A stretch of DNA of 26,509 nucleotides from a virus: positions 1 to 26,509 of IMG/VR virus record IMGVR_UViG_3300037475_000089; one strand, given 5' to 3'. The notes under the pieces were generated by a model that did not search any database, had not been told where the DNA came from, and was given only the letters and a program-made list of their open reading frames with translations. Shown here piece by piece: positions 15,201 to 22,145 of the stretch (positions are counted from its first letter, which is position 1; each line of letters opens with the position of its first letter). A program made the translations under genes and the position numbers.

Positions 15201-18047
15201 ATCACAACCGCCGACCGCCTGGAGCGCCTGTCTGATTCCCTCCGCGATTACGCACGCGACCCGGAAAGCCGGTTTAAAATGTATGACAAGGCCCGCGAGC
15301 GCCTGGCAGGTATGGCGCGTTCTGTCCGCTATAATGACAACGCCTTTGCCGATACGGAAGCAGGAACCGCCCGGCGCGATATGCTCCGGTTTATGCAGGC
15401 GCTGGATTCGATTCTGACTCCCTTCCCGCCTGAAGTGAGGGTGAAGGTCGGGGGATTCATCAAACTCGCCAGCCTGACCAGTAACCGGCAGATGGAGACG
15501 TTTATCAGGAAACGGGTCGTCAAGCTGGATAAGGTTCTGGAGGCTTTCTTACGGAAGGAATACACGGAGGGAATCCAGTCCATCTTTGCCAAGTCCCAGC
15601 CAAAGGCAGAAGCCGGGCAAAAGGACATAGGGAAAATCGGAGTGCTCGGGCACGCCTGGTTTGATATTGCTCGGGCTGCGTCTGAAATGACGGCACAGGA
15701 AGCGGCTGACCGGATCGCGGCTATTGAGAAGGCGCTTGAGCGGGATTTGACTCCGGGTGAAATGACTGACCTTGTGCGGCTTTGGGGTGCTGATGCCGTG
15801 GTTGATGAGGAAACCGCCAAGGATATGCTTCAGGAGGAGATTACTATCCTTGAGGCATTCGGGGGCATGGAATCCATGGATGCCGCTGCGCTCCATAATG
15901 CCTACACCGAAGCGGAAAAGGCTTACATCACAAACCGGCATGAATGGCTGGCAACGCTTACCGCCCGCAAGGAGCGCAGGGCCGCAACCCGTGAAGCCAA
16001 TACCCTGGAGGCTGGCGGCGGCTATAATGCGGCCACTCATAACCGGACCAATAAGGACAGCGCCGGGCCAAACGACTCTGTTGTAGAGCAGGCGAGGATA
16101 GCCGCCAAGATGACAGCGGAGACGGTAGAGGGGTTCATGGACACCCATTTCAACGCAGAGCAGCAGGCGGGGAATATCTTTGGATTTGCCTCAGAATCCC
16201 GCAAAGCGATTCAGAAAGCCATCTACAAGGCGCAGAGCGCAGAGACAGACGGTATTACCGCTAAAAATCAGCGGATGGCTGACAAGCTGCGGGAAATCTT
16301 CAAGGGCGGGCATGTAAAGCGGGCAGCCGCATTAAAGGCGCTACAGCAGCGGGGAGAAACAGGGATCGAGGGGAATGCAGCATTCCTATCCCAAATGCAG
16401 GGCGTTCATCTTACCATGCTGGCGCGGGATGAGGAATCCGCCGCATGGCTGGAATCCCATGGATGGGATACGGGCACCCTGGAGGAGATAGAGAAGTGGT
16501 TGACCCCTGAAGCGAAGGCACTGCGGGACTTTCTTGCAGAAGAGTACGACCAACAGTATGACCGCATCAACGCCGTCTATTCCCGGATGAAGGGAACCAA
16601 CCTGCCGCGCGTCCAGTTCTACGCCCCCCGGTTGGTGGAGCATGGAGGCACGCAGGCTGATATGACCCTAGACGGGCAGAACATCGCCGGAATGAGCACA
16701 GGCTTTACCCGTCGCCGCTTCACGAAACCACAAGGCCCGCCCAAGCTGGCAGACGCCCTTTCCGCTTTCCTGGCAAATGCCCGCGTTGTGGAGCATTACA
16801 TTGCATGGGCGGAAACGATGGCGGAATTCAAGGCGACAGTTCTTTCCCGTGATGTGCGGCTTGCTGCCGAAACTCACAAGGGAATTAAGAAATACGGGAA
16901 GCTTGCCCGTGAATTGAAGATTCTTGAAGAGGGCGGAATCAAACAGGCCATTCTACAGAACGAGGTCGGGAAGCTGTTGGACCGGTGGCTTGATGCCAAC
17001 AGCAAGACGGCGCTTCTTGGAAAGCTGACCCTGCTATTTAAACAGATTCCCGCCATGGTTGGATCTATGGCCAAAATCGGGCCGGTGGAGTTTATGAAGT
17101 CAGCCGCGCGGGTTATGACAGGGCAGGGCGCGATTGACCTGGGGGATATGTGGGATAGCCCGGTTATTCAGCGCAGGCTTCAAGCTGATTCCGAATGGGC
17201 GAGGTACGCAGCACAGGGGGCAAAGGCAAAGTCTGGTGTCATCAGCTACATTATGGAAAGGAATTGGGATGCCATTGGGTACGCCGACGCGGCTTTTACC
17301 ACATTCAGCGCCTCGGTTGCCTATGATGCCGCATACCGTGAAGCCAAGGAGTCCGGAGCCACAGAGGAGGAATCCAAAGAGCAGGCCATGGAAAGAGCGG
17401 GAATCGTGGTGGATCAGACCGCCCAGCCCATGAATCAATCCGCAAAGTCCCTGATGGAGCTGGAAGCGGGGATTCTGGCGCGTATCCTGTTCGCCTTTCA
17501 AGGGCCAAGCCGGCCGCTGTGGAGCGCCACTTATGAGGCGGTAAAGGGAGGGAACGTGAAAAACATCGCGGGCACCTATGCCGCCGTTGGTATCCTGACC
17601 CCCGTTCTGGTGCAGACTATCGGCAATCTCATCAAAGCCGCCCTGACGGATGATGAATTGGAGGACGTTTTCACATGGAAGGGCTACAAGGCGGCAATGC
17701 TGGCGGCTCCTGCCCAGGGTATGATTTTCTTCGGGACACTGGCAGAGCAGTTGTCCGGAGAGTTTGGAGGAGCGCCGCGCGTGGCAACCCTGCCCGTTGG
17801 GGATGCTCTTGCCAAGCTGATGAAGAATTACCGGAAGGCGAAAGACCCGGAAAAGGATCTGGAGGAAAAAGACATTCTCTCAATGATTCAAGCTGCGGGA
17901 ATGGTACTCGGGGGCCGGGCGGCTGATGTGAATCCGTTCATCAATACCTACAAGCAAGGGCAGCAGTTTATAGATAACCTGGAAACTACCCAAAAAGAAG
18001 AGGCGACACTCAAAAAGCAGAGGAAGAAGCGGGACGAAAAGAAGTAG
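12252..18047 (+). CDS. Giant internal virion protein (T7 gp16 position, large polyvalent type), 1931 aa
   Basis: At 1931 aa this is well above T7 gp16 (about 1320). A hydrophobic region at about 397-565 includes ASRTLYGAANSVGAMLPAFV, the segment DQEFNRQIENGADPKTAHTV common to large polyvalent phage proteins, and FMTLLPLSLFGGGF. A long helical middle (about 700-1450) contains LRKEYTEGIQSIFAK and a FGGMESMDAAALHNAYTEAE-like block. The C-terminal part (about 1580-1850) has membrane-active segments (LLGKLTLLFKQIPAMVGSMA; GILARILFAFQGPSRPLW; AAVGILTPVLVQTIGNLIKA) and ends in a Lys/Arg tail. It is probably ejected with the DNA to form the inner-membrane channel. I see no lytic transglycosylase motif like that at the N-terminus of T7 gp16. 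Confidence 0.8.
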   Translation: MILDKTPPGILKDEDAAWMQANITAVPPERKAQALAKLNEYQNFRRQHPTPEMNQRYAQNEEVVLGLYEAPEKADFGPLFPSLPDTEKNSLQQRVANEYFLGHVTGKGRDAYSDTMAYSAERGRVSAEMFGGRGVDSDSGFATEARNYLTKQRDLRVQTQAFAEAGLAAALKMTPGDPLADLEKIKETASKTDTFTPQEAEQFVQSYRISRQNMEAVAGPFRPLAKTVRQLIESKVAKTGVDESGEMSTADEDFNSALDMMQSVPADKLPLVLRMIKAGEGESDKGVAEKAGQSFARGVMGQLRGIASNARREGILRAKGVLEADADFKVFGNRSLEETYSTMAMQTVGNPLGARDLRKATPEEVAKLKEMAEKDLQRNIMAGRLVNIEEQAVDPIAGSNMASRTLYGAANSVGAMLPAFVPYAGLVIQQGAFADQEFNRQIENGADPKTAHTVAQITGTVQAGLDRVQAIFALKMPGVGIGAARPIAGNLAAQITAGVAGTQAAEYAVESAQDAVPIFTASLAGPLGLNLPQQSQFTEELKRWKVWNPEMFMTLLPLSLFGGGFQGVKNTAEAQQQLSAMMADPVALQAVGIAPTQAESIAALPEAKRPEAYKAAYSERNPATPAAATAQQVVSERVTAQIQQGQQEIQTLQESGIAIERTAEGWNVTDTETGSMVAHDSAESAMQTARQVMTERGLVKEETFLDALGEFAGVMQPGRTMEVSSRSGTLLKEIEDAASDKKELTVKAIWDRADDYRASIGQDALTRDMENPDSRNALEGMYVLGRSTTEVQNNAARSISLILQGGGTLDLVEEQAENDLREAVHNKRVSMSAMRGMIKRVETATGDKYLNTDSETGVIEAWSSLVRLYATGTKNGNKITAGARKETAAEVRSERRRLRQAEGQGIAPAAFVKMREYYDQLRAMLGQVARLMKAQKEGKITDLESMIRESVGLKEQDRHEEAVVKEIAKEVPGSIATTDSSFSITTADRLERLSDSLRDYARDPESRFKMYDKARERLAGMARSVRYNDNAFADTEAGTARRDMLRFMQALDSILTPFPPEVRVKVGGFIKLASLTSNRQMETFIRKRVVKLDKVLEAFLRKEYTEGIQSIFAKSQPKAEAGQKDIGKIGVLGHAWFDIARAASEMTAQEAADRIAAIEKALERDLTPGEMTDLVRLWGADAVVDEETAKDMLQEEITILEAFGGMESMDAAALHNAYTEAEKAYITNRHEWLATLTARKERRAATREANTLEAGGGYNAATHNRTNKDSAGPNDSVVEQARIAAKMTAETVEGFMDTHFNAEQQAGNIFGFASESRKAIQKAIYKAQSAETDGITAKNQRMADKLREIFKGGHVKRAAALKALQQRGETGIEGNAAFLSQMQGVHLTMLARDEESAAWLESHGWDTGTLEEIEKWLTPEAKALRDFLAEEYDQQYDRINAVYSRMKGTNLPRVQFYAPRLVEHGGTQADMTLDGQNIAGMSTGFTRRRFTKPQGPPKLADALSAFLANARVVEHYIAWAETMAEFKATVLSRDVRLAAETHKGIKKYGKLARELKILEEGGIKQAILQNEVGKLLDRWLDANSKTALLGKLTLLFKQIPAMVGSMAKIGPVEFMKSAARVMTGQGAIDLGDMWDSPVIQRRLQADSEWARYAAQGAKAKSGVISYIMERNWDAIGYADAAFTTFSASVAYDAAYREAKESGATEEESKEQAMERAGIVVDQTAQPMNQSAKSLMELEAGILARILFAFQGPSRPLWSATYEAVKGGNVKNIAGTYAAVGILTPVLVQTIGNLIKAALTDDELEDVFTWKGYKAAMLAAPAQGMIFFGTLAEQLSGEFGGAPRVATLPVGDALAKLMKNYRKAKDPEKDLEEKDILSMIQAAGMVLGGRAADVNPFINTYKQGQQFIDNLETTQKEEATLKKQRKKRDEKK

Positions 18048-18258
18048 GTTCCGGTTCCCTGTGCCAGTCCCCATTCCAGAAATAAGGGTACAAGGCGGGC
18101 TTATAAATTTTCCTCAACAAAAGCGCATGATGCAGACCCCTGACAATATCGCCCTCAGTAGCCCACGGGTGCCGGAACCTGAAAACGATCAGGGCAAATA
18201 CAAGGTACACCACGGCGCATTTTGCGACTGATTTCCAGTTCATTCGGTCAATTACCAT
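18010..18258 (-). CDS. Probable minus-strand small membrane protein (77-82 aa)
   Basis: The only non-shadow minus-strand candidate. It fills the 212-nt stretch (18048-18259) with no + strand gene and overlaps the end of the giant virion gene by 38 nt. Starts are possible at 18258 (MVIDRM) or 18243 (MNWKSV); the first lies one base from the opposing + start at 18260. The product has one clear transmembrane helix (CAVVYLVFALIVF, residues 9-21 from MNWK), then a basic RFRHPW turn and a cytosolic-looking amphipathic part (EGDIVRGLHHALLLRK) and a Pro/Ser tail. Reverse orientation inside a late operon is typical of an independently expressed moron-like gene; this is inference. Repeat R4 reads toward it from about 310 nt upstream. 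Confidence 0.5.
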   Translation of the reverse strand: MVIDRMNWKSVAKCAVVYLVFALIVFRFRHPWATEGDIVRGLHHALLLRKIYKPALYPYFWNGDWHREPEPTSFRPASSSAF

Positions 18259-18259
18259 A

Positions 18260-18610
18260 ATGACCCCCGTAGAGAAAGCCAAATCCATCCGCCCCGAAAC
18301 CTTCCGGGATGAACTGGAGGCGCATCTTCTTGGCGGATTTGTGCTCTCCACGCCAACCGCCTTTGTGATGGGCCGCCCTATCGCCCGTGTCGCTCCGCAC
18401 GCGCTACAGGCTGACCCGTGGTTTCAATTCCCGTCAGAGTCCTGTGATTGCTGGCTTGTGTGGCTGGCATCGGGGGATCTGGCGTCAATCTGGCGGCTGG
18501 TTCCCTATCCGCTGCCGTGGCTGGCGTGGGCTAGGAGGGATGGAGCATTGAAATTTAAAAATTTCTCCGGGATCGAGTCAGCACTTGCGGAAATTAAGAA
18601 ACGCGGATAA
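18260..18610 (+). CDS. Conserved-looking small phage protein, 116 aa, end of the internal-virion block
   Basis: Starts MTPVEKAKSIRPETFRDELE, continues with LLGGFVLSTPTAFVMGRPIA and WLVWLASGDLASIWRLVPYP with LPWLAWARR. This pattern (a GFV-STP-FVMGRP core and a later LPW-ARR motif) resembles uncharacterised small proteins found next to virion genes in other podophages. It is soluble, with two Cys in ESCDCWLVW. I know no function. It is separated from the giant virion gene by the stretch holding the minus-strand ORF. Repeat R4 lies inside its last codons, encoding GIESA, so that 15-bp sequence is conserved here despite being coding. No Shine-Dalgarno. Confidence 0.7.
   Translation: MTPVEKAKSIRPETFRDELEAHLLGGFVLSTPTAFVMGRPIARVAPHALQADPWFQFPSESCDCWLVWLASGDLASIWRLVPYPLPWLAWARRDGALKFKNFSGIESALAEIKKRG
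18570..18584 (-). repeat. 15-bp block-border repeat R4, - orientation, inside a coding region
   Basis: GGATCGAGTCAGCAC on the + strand, exact reverse complement of R1/R3 and 16 bp with the preceding G. It is located 26 nt before the end of the 116-aa gene. Next to it is an AT-rich perfect inverted repeat, GAAATTT-AA-AAATTTC (18550-18565). With R3 it forms an inverted pair around the whole GNAT and internal-virion block. The flank upstream in motif orientation is less AT-rich than at the other copies (12 of 20). Confidence 0.85.
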
Positions 18611-18664
18611 TCTGCCCGCACACGCACCCGGCAACGGGAGGGTTTCAGCCCCTTAAAGACGCTC

Positions 18665-19021
18665 ATGCAAAAGGAAACGCTTTATCCTCGCCCCTGTTCG
18701 CTGTGCCTTTTGCAAGGTGGAGGCGGGAAAGCGTCAGCTCCTAAACCTTCTGCGAGTCAGAAGAAAATGGAGTCCATGCAGATGAAGCTGATGCAGGCCC
18801 AGCTTAAACAGAGCAAGGAGCCCATGCACATGCCGGAGATTGCGGTTCCGCCTCCGCAAGCCCCACCCCCTCCGCCTCCTGCACAAACCGGCAGCGACGT
18901 TATCAACGCGGAACAGGAAGCGCGTCGCCAGGCATCCCGCCGCAAAGGCATTCAATCAACCTTGCTGGCTGCCCCGGTTCCGACCGGCGCACTTGGCGGG
19001 CAAACCTCCCTCCTTGGCTGA
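18665..19021 (+). CDS. Small Pro/Gln-rich protein upstream of portal
   Basis: Up to 118 aa from ATG 18665; a TTG at 18710 would give a start MQGGGGKASAPK, the glycine-rich opening I associate with this protein type, so the true start is uncertain. The middle is Met/Gln-rich helix (ESMQMKLMQAQLKQSKE) followed by a polyproline run, then INAEQEARRQASRRKGIQST and a glycine-rich TSLLG end. Small proteins with an ARR-ASRRKG-STLL end directly before portal are common in T7-like podophages; their role is unknown, perhaps minor head or head-tail assembly. The stop overlaps the portal ATG (TGATG). The 54-nt gap before it holds only a weak CCCG-GCAA-CGGG hairpin. Confidence 0.65.
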   Translation: MQKETLYPRPCSLCLLQGGGGKASAPKPSASQKKMESMQMKLMQAQLKQSKEPMHMPEIAVPPPQAPPPPPPAQTGSDVINAEQEARRQASRRKGIQSTLLAAPVPTGALGGQTSLLG

Positions 19022-20724
19022 TGGAAGAACTCATGTCCACAGAGGAGGCGAAGAAGCTGCTTGAGAAATACCAGGCACTGAAAGCTTTCCGCGCGCCGTG
19101 GGAAACACTGTGGAAAGACATTGCGGATTATGTCGCCCCGCGCCGGTCGCCTGGCATCAACTCCACAGTTTCAAGCCCCGGCACGGATGCGGAATCCCGG
19201 CTGTTTGATATTACCGCAGGGCAGGCGTGTATGACTCTGGCGAATGGCTGTCTTGCCTGGATGAGTCCGCAAGAGACGCCCTGGTTTTCGTTTACCCCTG
19301 ACGATTCTATTGAGGATATTGAATCCGCAAAATGGCTAAATCGTTGCACCACAACGACCCGCGAGGCGCTTGGCCGGTCAAATTTCTATACGGCTATCCA
19401 TGAATTCTATCTGGACCGGTCCGCATTCGGGACTGGTTGCCTGTATTTCGAGCCGGGCCGCAAAAAGAAGATCAACGCCCAATGCTGGCCGATTGGTTCC
19501 TATGTCATTGATGAGAACGACGAGGGCGACGTTGACACCGTTATCCGGGAATTAATCCTGACACCCCGGACCGCCGCGCAGAAGTTTGGCAGGGAGAATC
19601 TTTCAGGCCCTATGCAAAAGCGGCTGGATGACGGCGGGGCCAAGGCAATGGAACAGACCACGTTCCTGCACTTCATCTATCCACGGGAGGAGCGGAACAA
19701 GGAAAGTATTGCGCCGGGCGAGATGCCAATTGCCTGCGTTTACATGGAAAAGGATACTTCCCATGTGGTCAGGGTTTCCGGCTACGAGGAAATGCCCGTA
19801 ATGGTTTCCCGCTATCTGGAGTGGGGATCGAACATGGGGACGCGGTACGGGTGGAGTCCATCCTTCGCTGCTCTTCCTGAAGCCCGTCAGGTGAATTTCC
19901 TGCAAAAGATGATGGATGCCCTTGCGGAGAAGATGGCCTTCCCGCCTGTCCTGGCTCCTGATGAACTGGAGGGCGAGATTGATCCGAACGCGGCGGGCGT
20001 GACTTACTTCTCCAGCGAAGTTGCACAACGGCTGCCTAAGGAATGGATGACCGCAGGCCGGTACGACATCGGCAAGGATCGGGTACTGGAGCGCCAGAAC
20101 GCAATCAAGGCAGCTTTTCATACCGACCTGTTCCAGATGTTCGCGCAACTGGATAAGCAGATGACCGCGCGGGAAGTGGCGGAGCGGTCCAGTGAGAAGC
20201 TGATTCAATTCTCCCCAACCTTTGCCCGGCTGACCACGGAACTTTTCAACCCTCTCCTGGAAAGAATCTTTGGGATGGGGCTGCGCGGCGGATGGTATCC
20301 GGACCCGCCAGAGAACATGGTTCAGGATCTTGGAAACGGGAGCGGCTTCATTGCCTCCCCTCAAGTCCTTTACTCTTCCCGCATCGCGTTGGCCTTGCGC
20401 TCCCTGCCTGTGCTGGCCCTGCACCGCATGATTGAACTGACGGGCGGGATGGCTGAACTGCAAGTAACCGGAGCGCCAGTCTGCGACAATTTCAATTTTG
20501 ATGAAGCCTGGCAGATGGCCGCGCTGAATGAAGCCCTGCCGCCCAAGGTGGCCCGCTCTGTGACTGAGGTTGAGAAGATCCGCGAGGAACGCGCAGCCGC
20601 ACAGCAGGAGGCAGCAGAGCAGGCGCAAGCCATGATGCTGGCAGAAGGAGCCGCCAAGCTGGGAGGTGTCCCAAATGATTCCCCTGTAGGCCAGGTGATT
20701 GGCCAACAACTGCAAGCCGCATGA
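19021..20724 (+). CDS. Portal (head-tail connector, T7 gp8 type)
   Basis: 567 aa, usual size for the family. Recognisable blocks are EKYQALKAFRAPWETLWKDI and ADYVAPRR at the N-terminus, GQACMTLANGCLAWMSPQET, SNFYTAIHEFYLDRSAFGTG in the first third, YLEWGSNMGTRYGWSP in the middle and DKQMTAREVAERSSEKL in the stem and crown region. The C-terminus is Ala/Gln-rich (QQEAAEQAQAMMLAEGAAKL). It forms the dodecameric ring at one vertex through which DNA is packaged and ejected. Position is unusual: it normally follows terL but here comes after the internal virion block. An in-frame Met at residue 5 is an equally possible start. It overlaps the next gene by ATGA. Confidence 0.93.
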   Translation: MEELMSTEEAKKLLEKYQALKAFRAPWETLWKDIADYVAPRRSPGINSTVSSPGTDAESRLFDITAGQACMTLANGCLAWMSPQETPWFSFTPDDSIEDIESAKWLNRCTTTTREALGRSNFYTAIHEFYLDRSAFGTGCLYFEPGRKKKINAQCWPIGSYVIDENDEGDVDTVIRELILTPRTAAQKFGRENLSGPMQKRLDDGGAKAMEQTTFLHFIYPREERNKESIAPGEMPIACVYMEKDTSHVVRVSGYEEMPVMVSRYLEWGSNMGTRYGWSPSFAALPEARQVNFLQKMMDALAEKMAFPPVLAPDELEGEIDPNAAGVTYFSSEVAQRLPKEWMTAGRYDIGKDRVLERQNAIKAAFHTDLFQMFAQLDKQMTAREVAERSSEKLIQFSPTFARLTTELFNPLLERIFGMGLRGGWYPDPPENMVQDLGNGSGFIASPQVLYSSRIALALRSLPVLALHRMIELTGGMAELQVTGAPVCDNFNFDEAWQMAALNEALPPKVARSVTEVEKIREERAAAQQEAAEQAQAMMLAEGAAKLGGVPNDSPVGQVIGQQLQAA

Positions 20725-20993
20725 TTAAGCACACTCCAGAGTTTACCCCTGCCGCTAAACCGGCATCGGATGACCGTATGCTGGCGGCTGCCTACTCTGC
20801 GGCATTCGGCACGGAATACGGACGGATCGTGCTGGCTGATCTCAATGTCAAATTCGGACCGGATCGCCCCCGCTTCAAGGGGCACAGCGATTCGATCCAA
20901 GCCGCCCGCATCGACGGCGAAGCAAACGTGATGCTGGAAATACGCGAGGCCATCAAGGCAGGCGTGCCCAGCACCGGAATTCCTACACCATGA
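20721..20993 (+). CDS. Bbp19-like small phage protein
   Basis: 90 aa. The core YSAAFGTEYGRIVLADLNVK with FGPDRPRF, then AARIDGEANVMLEIREAIKA, matches the pattern of Bbp19-type proteins: an F-G-x(3)-G-x-x-VL-DL motif, a variable acidic loop, and a DG-x(2)-V-x-I helix. These sit next to portal or scaffold genes in many podophages; the exact role is not known. ATG at 20721 overlaps the portal stop, and its own stop overlaps the following start at 20990, so expression is coupled to portal and scaffold. Confidence 0.7.
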   Translation: MIKHTPEFTPAAKPASDDRMLAAAYSAAFGTEYGRIVLADLNVKFGPDRPRFKGHSDSIQAARIDGEANVMLEIREAIKAGVPSTGIPTP

Positions 20994-21301
20994 ACCACAA
21001 ACACCACAGTATAACCATCGAGCAGCCCGCACCAGGCCGTTACGTCATCACGGGGTTTCCCGCCGCTTCCGTCTATATTGAAGACGTGGGCACCCTCGCG
21101 CCTCCGCCTAATATTGATCTCCCCATGTCGGATGATCTGGCGGAGGCGATTCTGGCAATTATCAACAATTGGAAGCCGGTTCCTGTTGTCGCTATGAAGC
21201 CAGAGATTGCAGCCTCACTAACCGAGGCTGATCCAGGGGAATGGCCACCCGAGCTCATCCCCGCACGCCGTGGCCGTAAACCGAAAGGAGGGCAGGAATA
21301 A
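20990..21301 (+). CDS. Hypothetical protein with basic AT-hook-like tail, 103 aa
   Basis: Start ATG 20990 overlaps the previous stop, and the stop TAA shares its last base with the scaffold ATG (TAATG at 21299-21303). The N-terminal half is beta-like (HHSITIEQPAPGRYVITGFP) and the middle is helical (DDLAEAILAIINNW). The last residues PARRGRKPKGGQE contain an RGRKP core of the AT-hook type. Position between the Bbp19-like and scaffold genes suggests a head-assembly accessory; no family is recognised. The end of this gene carries the strong ribosome site used by scaffold. Confidence 0.6.
   Translation: MNHKHHSITIEQPAPGRYVITGFPAASVYIEDVGTLAPPPNIDLPMSDDLAEAILAIINNWKPVPVVAMKPEIAASLTEADPGEWPPELIPARRGRKPKGGQE
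21285..21291 (+). promoter_or_regulatory. Strong Shine-Dalgarno site for the scaffold gene
   Basis: AAGGAGG, a full anti-SD complement, 9 nt before the ATG at 21301. It stands out because capsid, portal and most other late genes in the window lack such a site. Confidence 0.8.
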
Positions 21302-22143
21302 TGGACGCCCAAGCTGATCCCGGAACAGTCGTACAAGACGGCAATCTGTTGGCCGGAGCAACCGCCCCGCCGCCAGAAGCTGCACCATGGTTTAACGCCC
21401 TGGGCGATGACTTCCGCCAGAATCCCAGCCTCTCAGCCTTCACCGGCTTTGAAGCCAAGGACATGATTCCGGTTCCCAAGGAAATGTTGGGAGCGATGGG
21501 CAAGGCATACGTTGAAACCAAGTCCTTTGTTGGGAAGAAGTTTCAAGCCCCGTCCGAAACCAGTACGCCGGAGGAAGTCGCCCAATGGCGGAAGACGGTT
21601 GGCGCTCCGGATGCCCCGGAAGGCTACGGCGAACTGCGGCCCTCTGACTTCCCGGAAGATCAATGGGACAAGGAAACCGCGGCCCAACTGGCGCAGATTG
21701 CCCACAAACACCACCTTCCCGCTGCTGCCGTAAAGGACATTATCGGACTTCATGCCGCACAGGTGAAAACCGGGCTGGAGAAATACCAGCAGGGAGAAGC
21801 CGCCGCGAAAGAAGCCGGGCTGACCAGGCTGAAACAGGAATGGGGAGCGGAGTTTGATGCACAGGCGCATGCCGCTAAAACTTTCGCTAAATCCATCGGG
21901 CTTGATCCGGATGTGACGATGGAGTTTGCCAGCCCTGGTTTTGTTCTGGCGATGGCACGCGGGGCAAAGCTCATCATGGGGGACAAGGCCGTTCAAGGCG
22001 CTCCTGTCAGCATCAATGGCGGCATCGAGAGCCGCATTCAGGATCTTATCCGGTCGCCTGAATACCTCGGGGAACGCGGCGGGCAGGCCCAAACCAGAGC
22101 GCAGGAACAACTCCACGCCCTCTACAACGCGAAAGGTTCCTAG
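21301..22143 (+). CDS. Scaffold (head assembly) protein
   Basis: 280 aa. It has an acidic, Pro-rich N-terminus (GATAPPPEAAPWFNALGDDF), then VETKSFVGKKF and AQWRKTVGAPDAPEGYGELR, a block very typical of T7-like scaffold proteins. Helices AQLAQIAHKHHLPAAAVKDI and GLTRLKQEWGAEFDAQAHAA follow, with a basic C-terminal helix that would contact capsid subunits. It directs prohead assembly and then leaves. In related phages scaffold is immediately before the capsid gene; here the next gene is the tail fibre and capsid is 16 kb upstream. Confidence 0.85.
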   Translation: MDAQADPGTVVQDGNLLAGATAPPPEAAPWFNALGDDFRQNPSLSAFTGFEAKDMIPVPKEMLGAMGKAYVETKSFVGKKFQAPSETSTPEEVAQWRKTVGAPDAPEGYGELRPSDFPEDQWDKETAAQLAQIAHKHHLPAAAVKDIIGLHAAQVKTGLEKYQQGEAAAKEAGLTRLKQEWGAEFDAQAHAAKTFAKSIGLDPDVTMEFASPGFVLAMARGAKLIMGDKAVQGAPVSINGGIESRIQDLIRSPEYLGERGGQAQTRAQEQLHALYNAKGS

Positions 22144-22145
22144 TC

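Noticed and set aside
18627-18638. CCCG-GCAA-CGGG hairpin as a terminator after the 116-aa gene
   Set aside because: The stem is only 4 bp and only a short T stretch follows; too weak to call.
18666-18714. 9-bp inverted repeat TGCAAAAGG / CCTTTTGCA as a terminator
   Set aside because: The loop is about 31 nt, there is no T-run after it, and it lies inside the coding start of the pre-portal gene.
19603-20715. Long minus-strand ORF (370 aa) across the portal gene
   Set aside because: It lies fully opposite a clear portal gene and its translation has a His/Gln/Arg/Leu-rich shadow composition without motifs.
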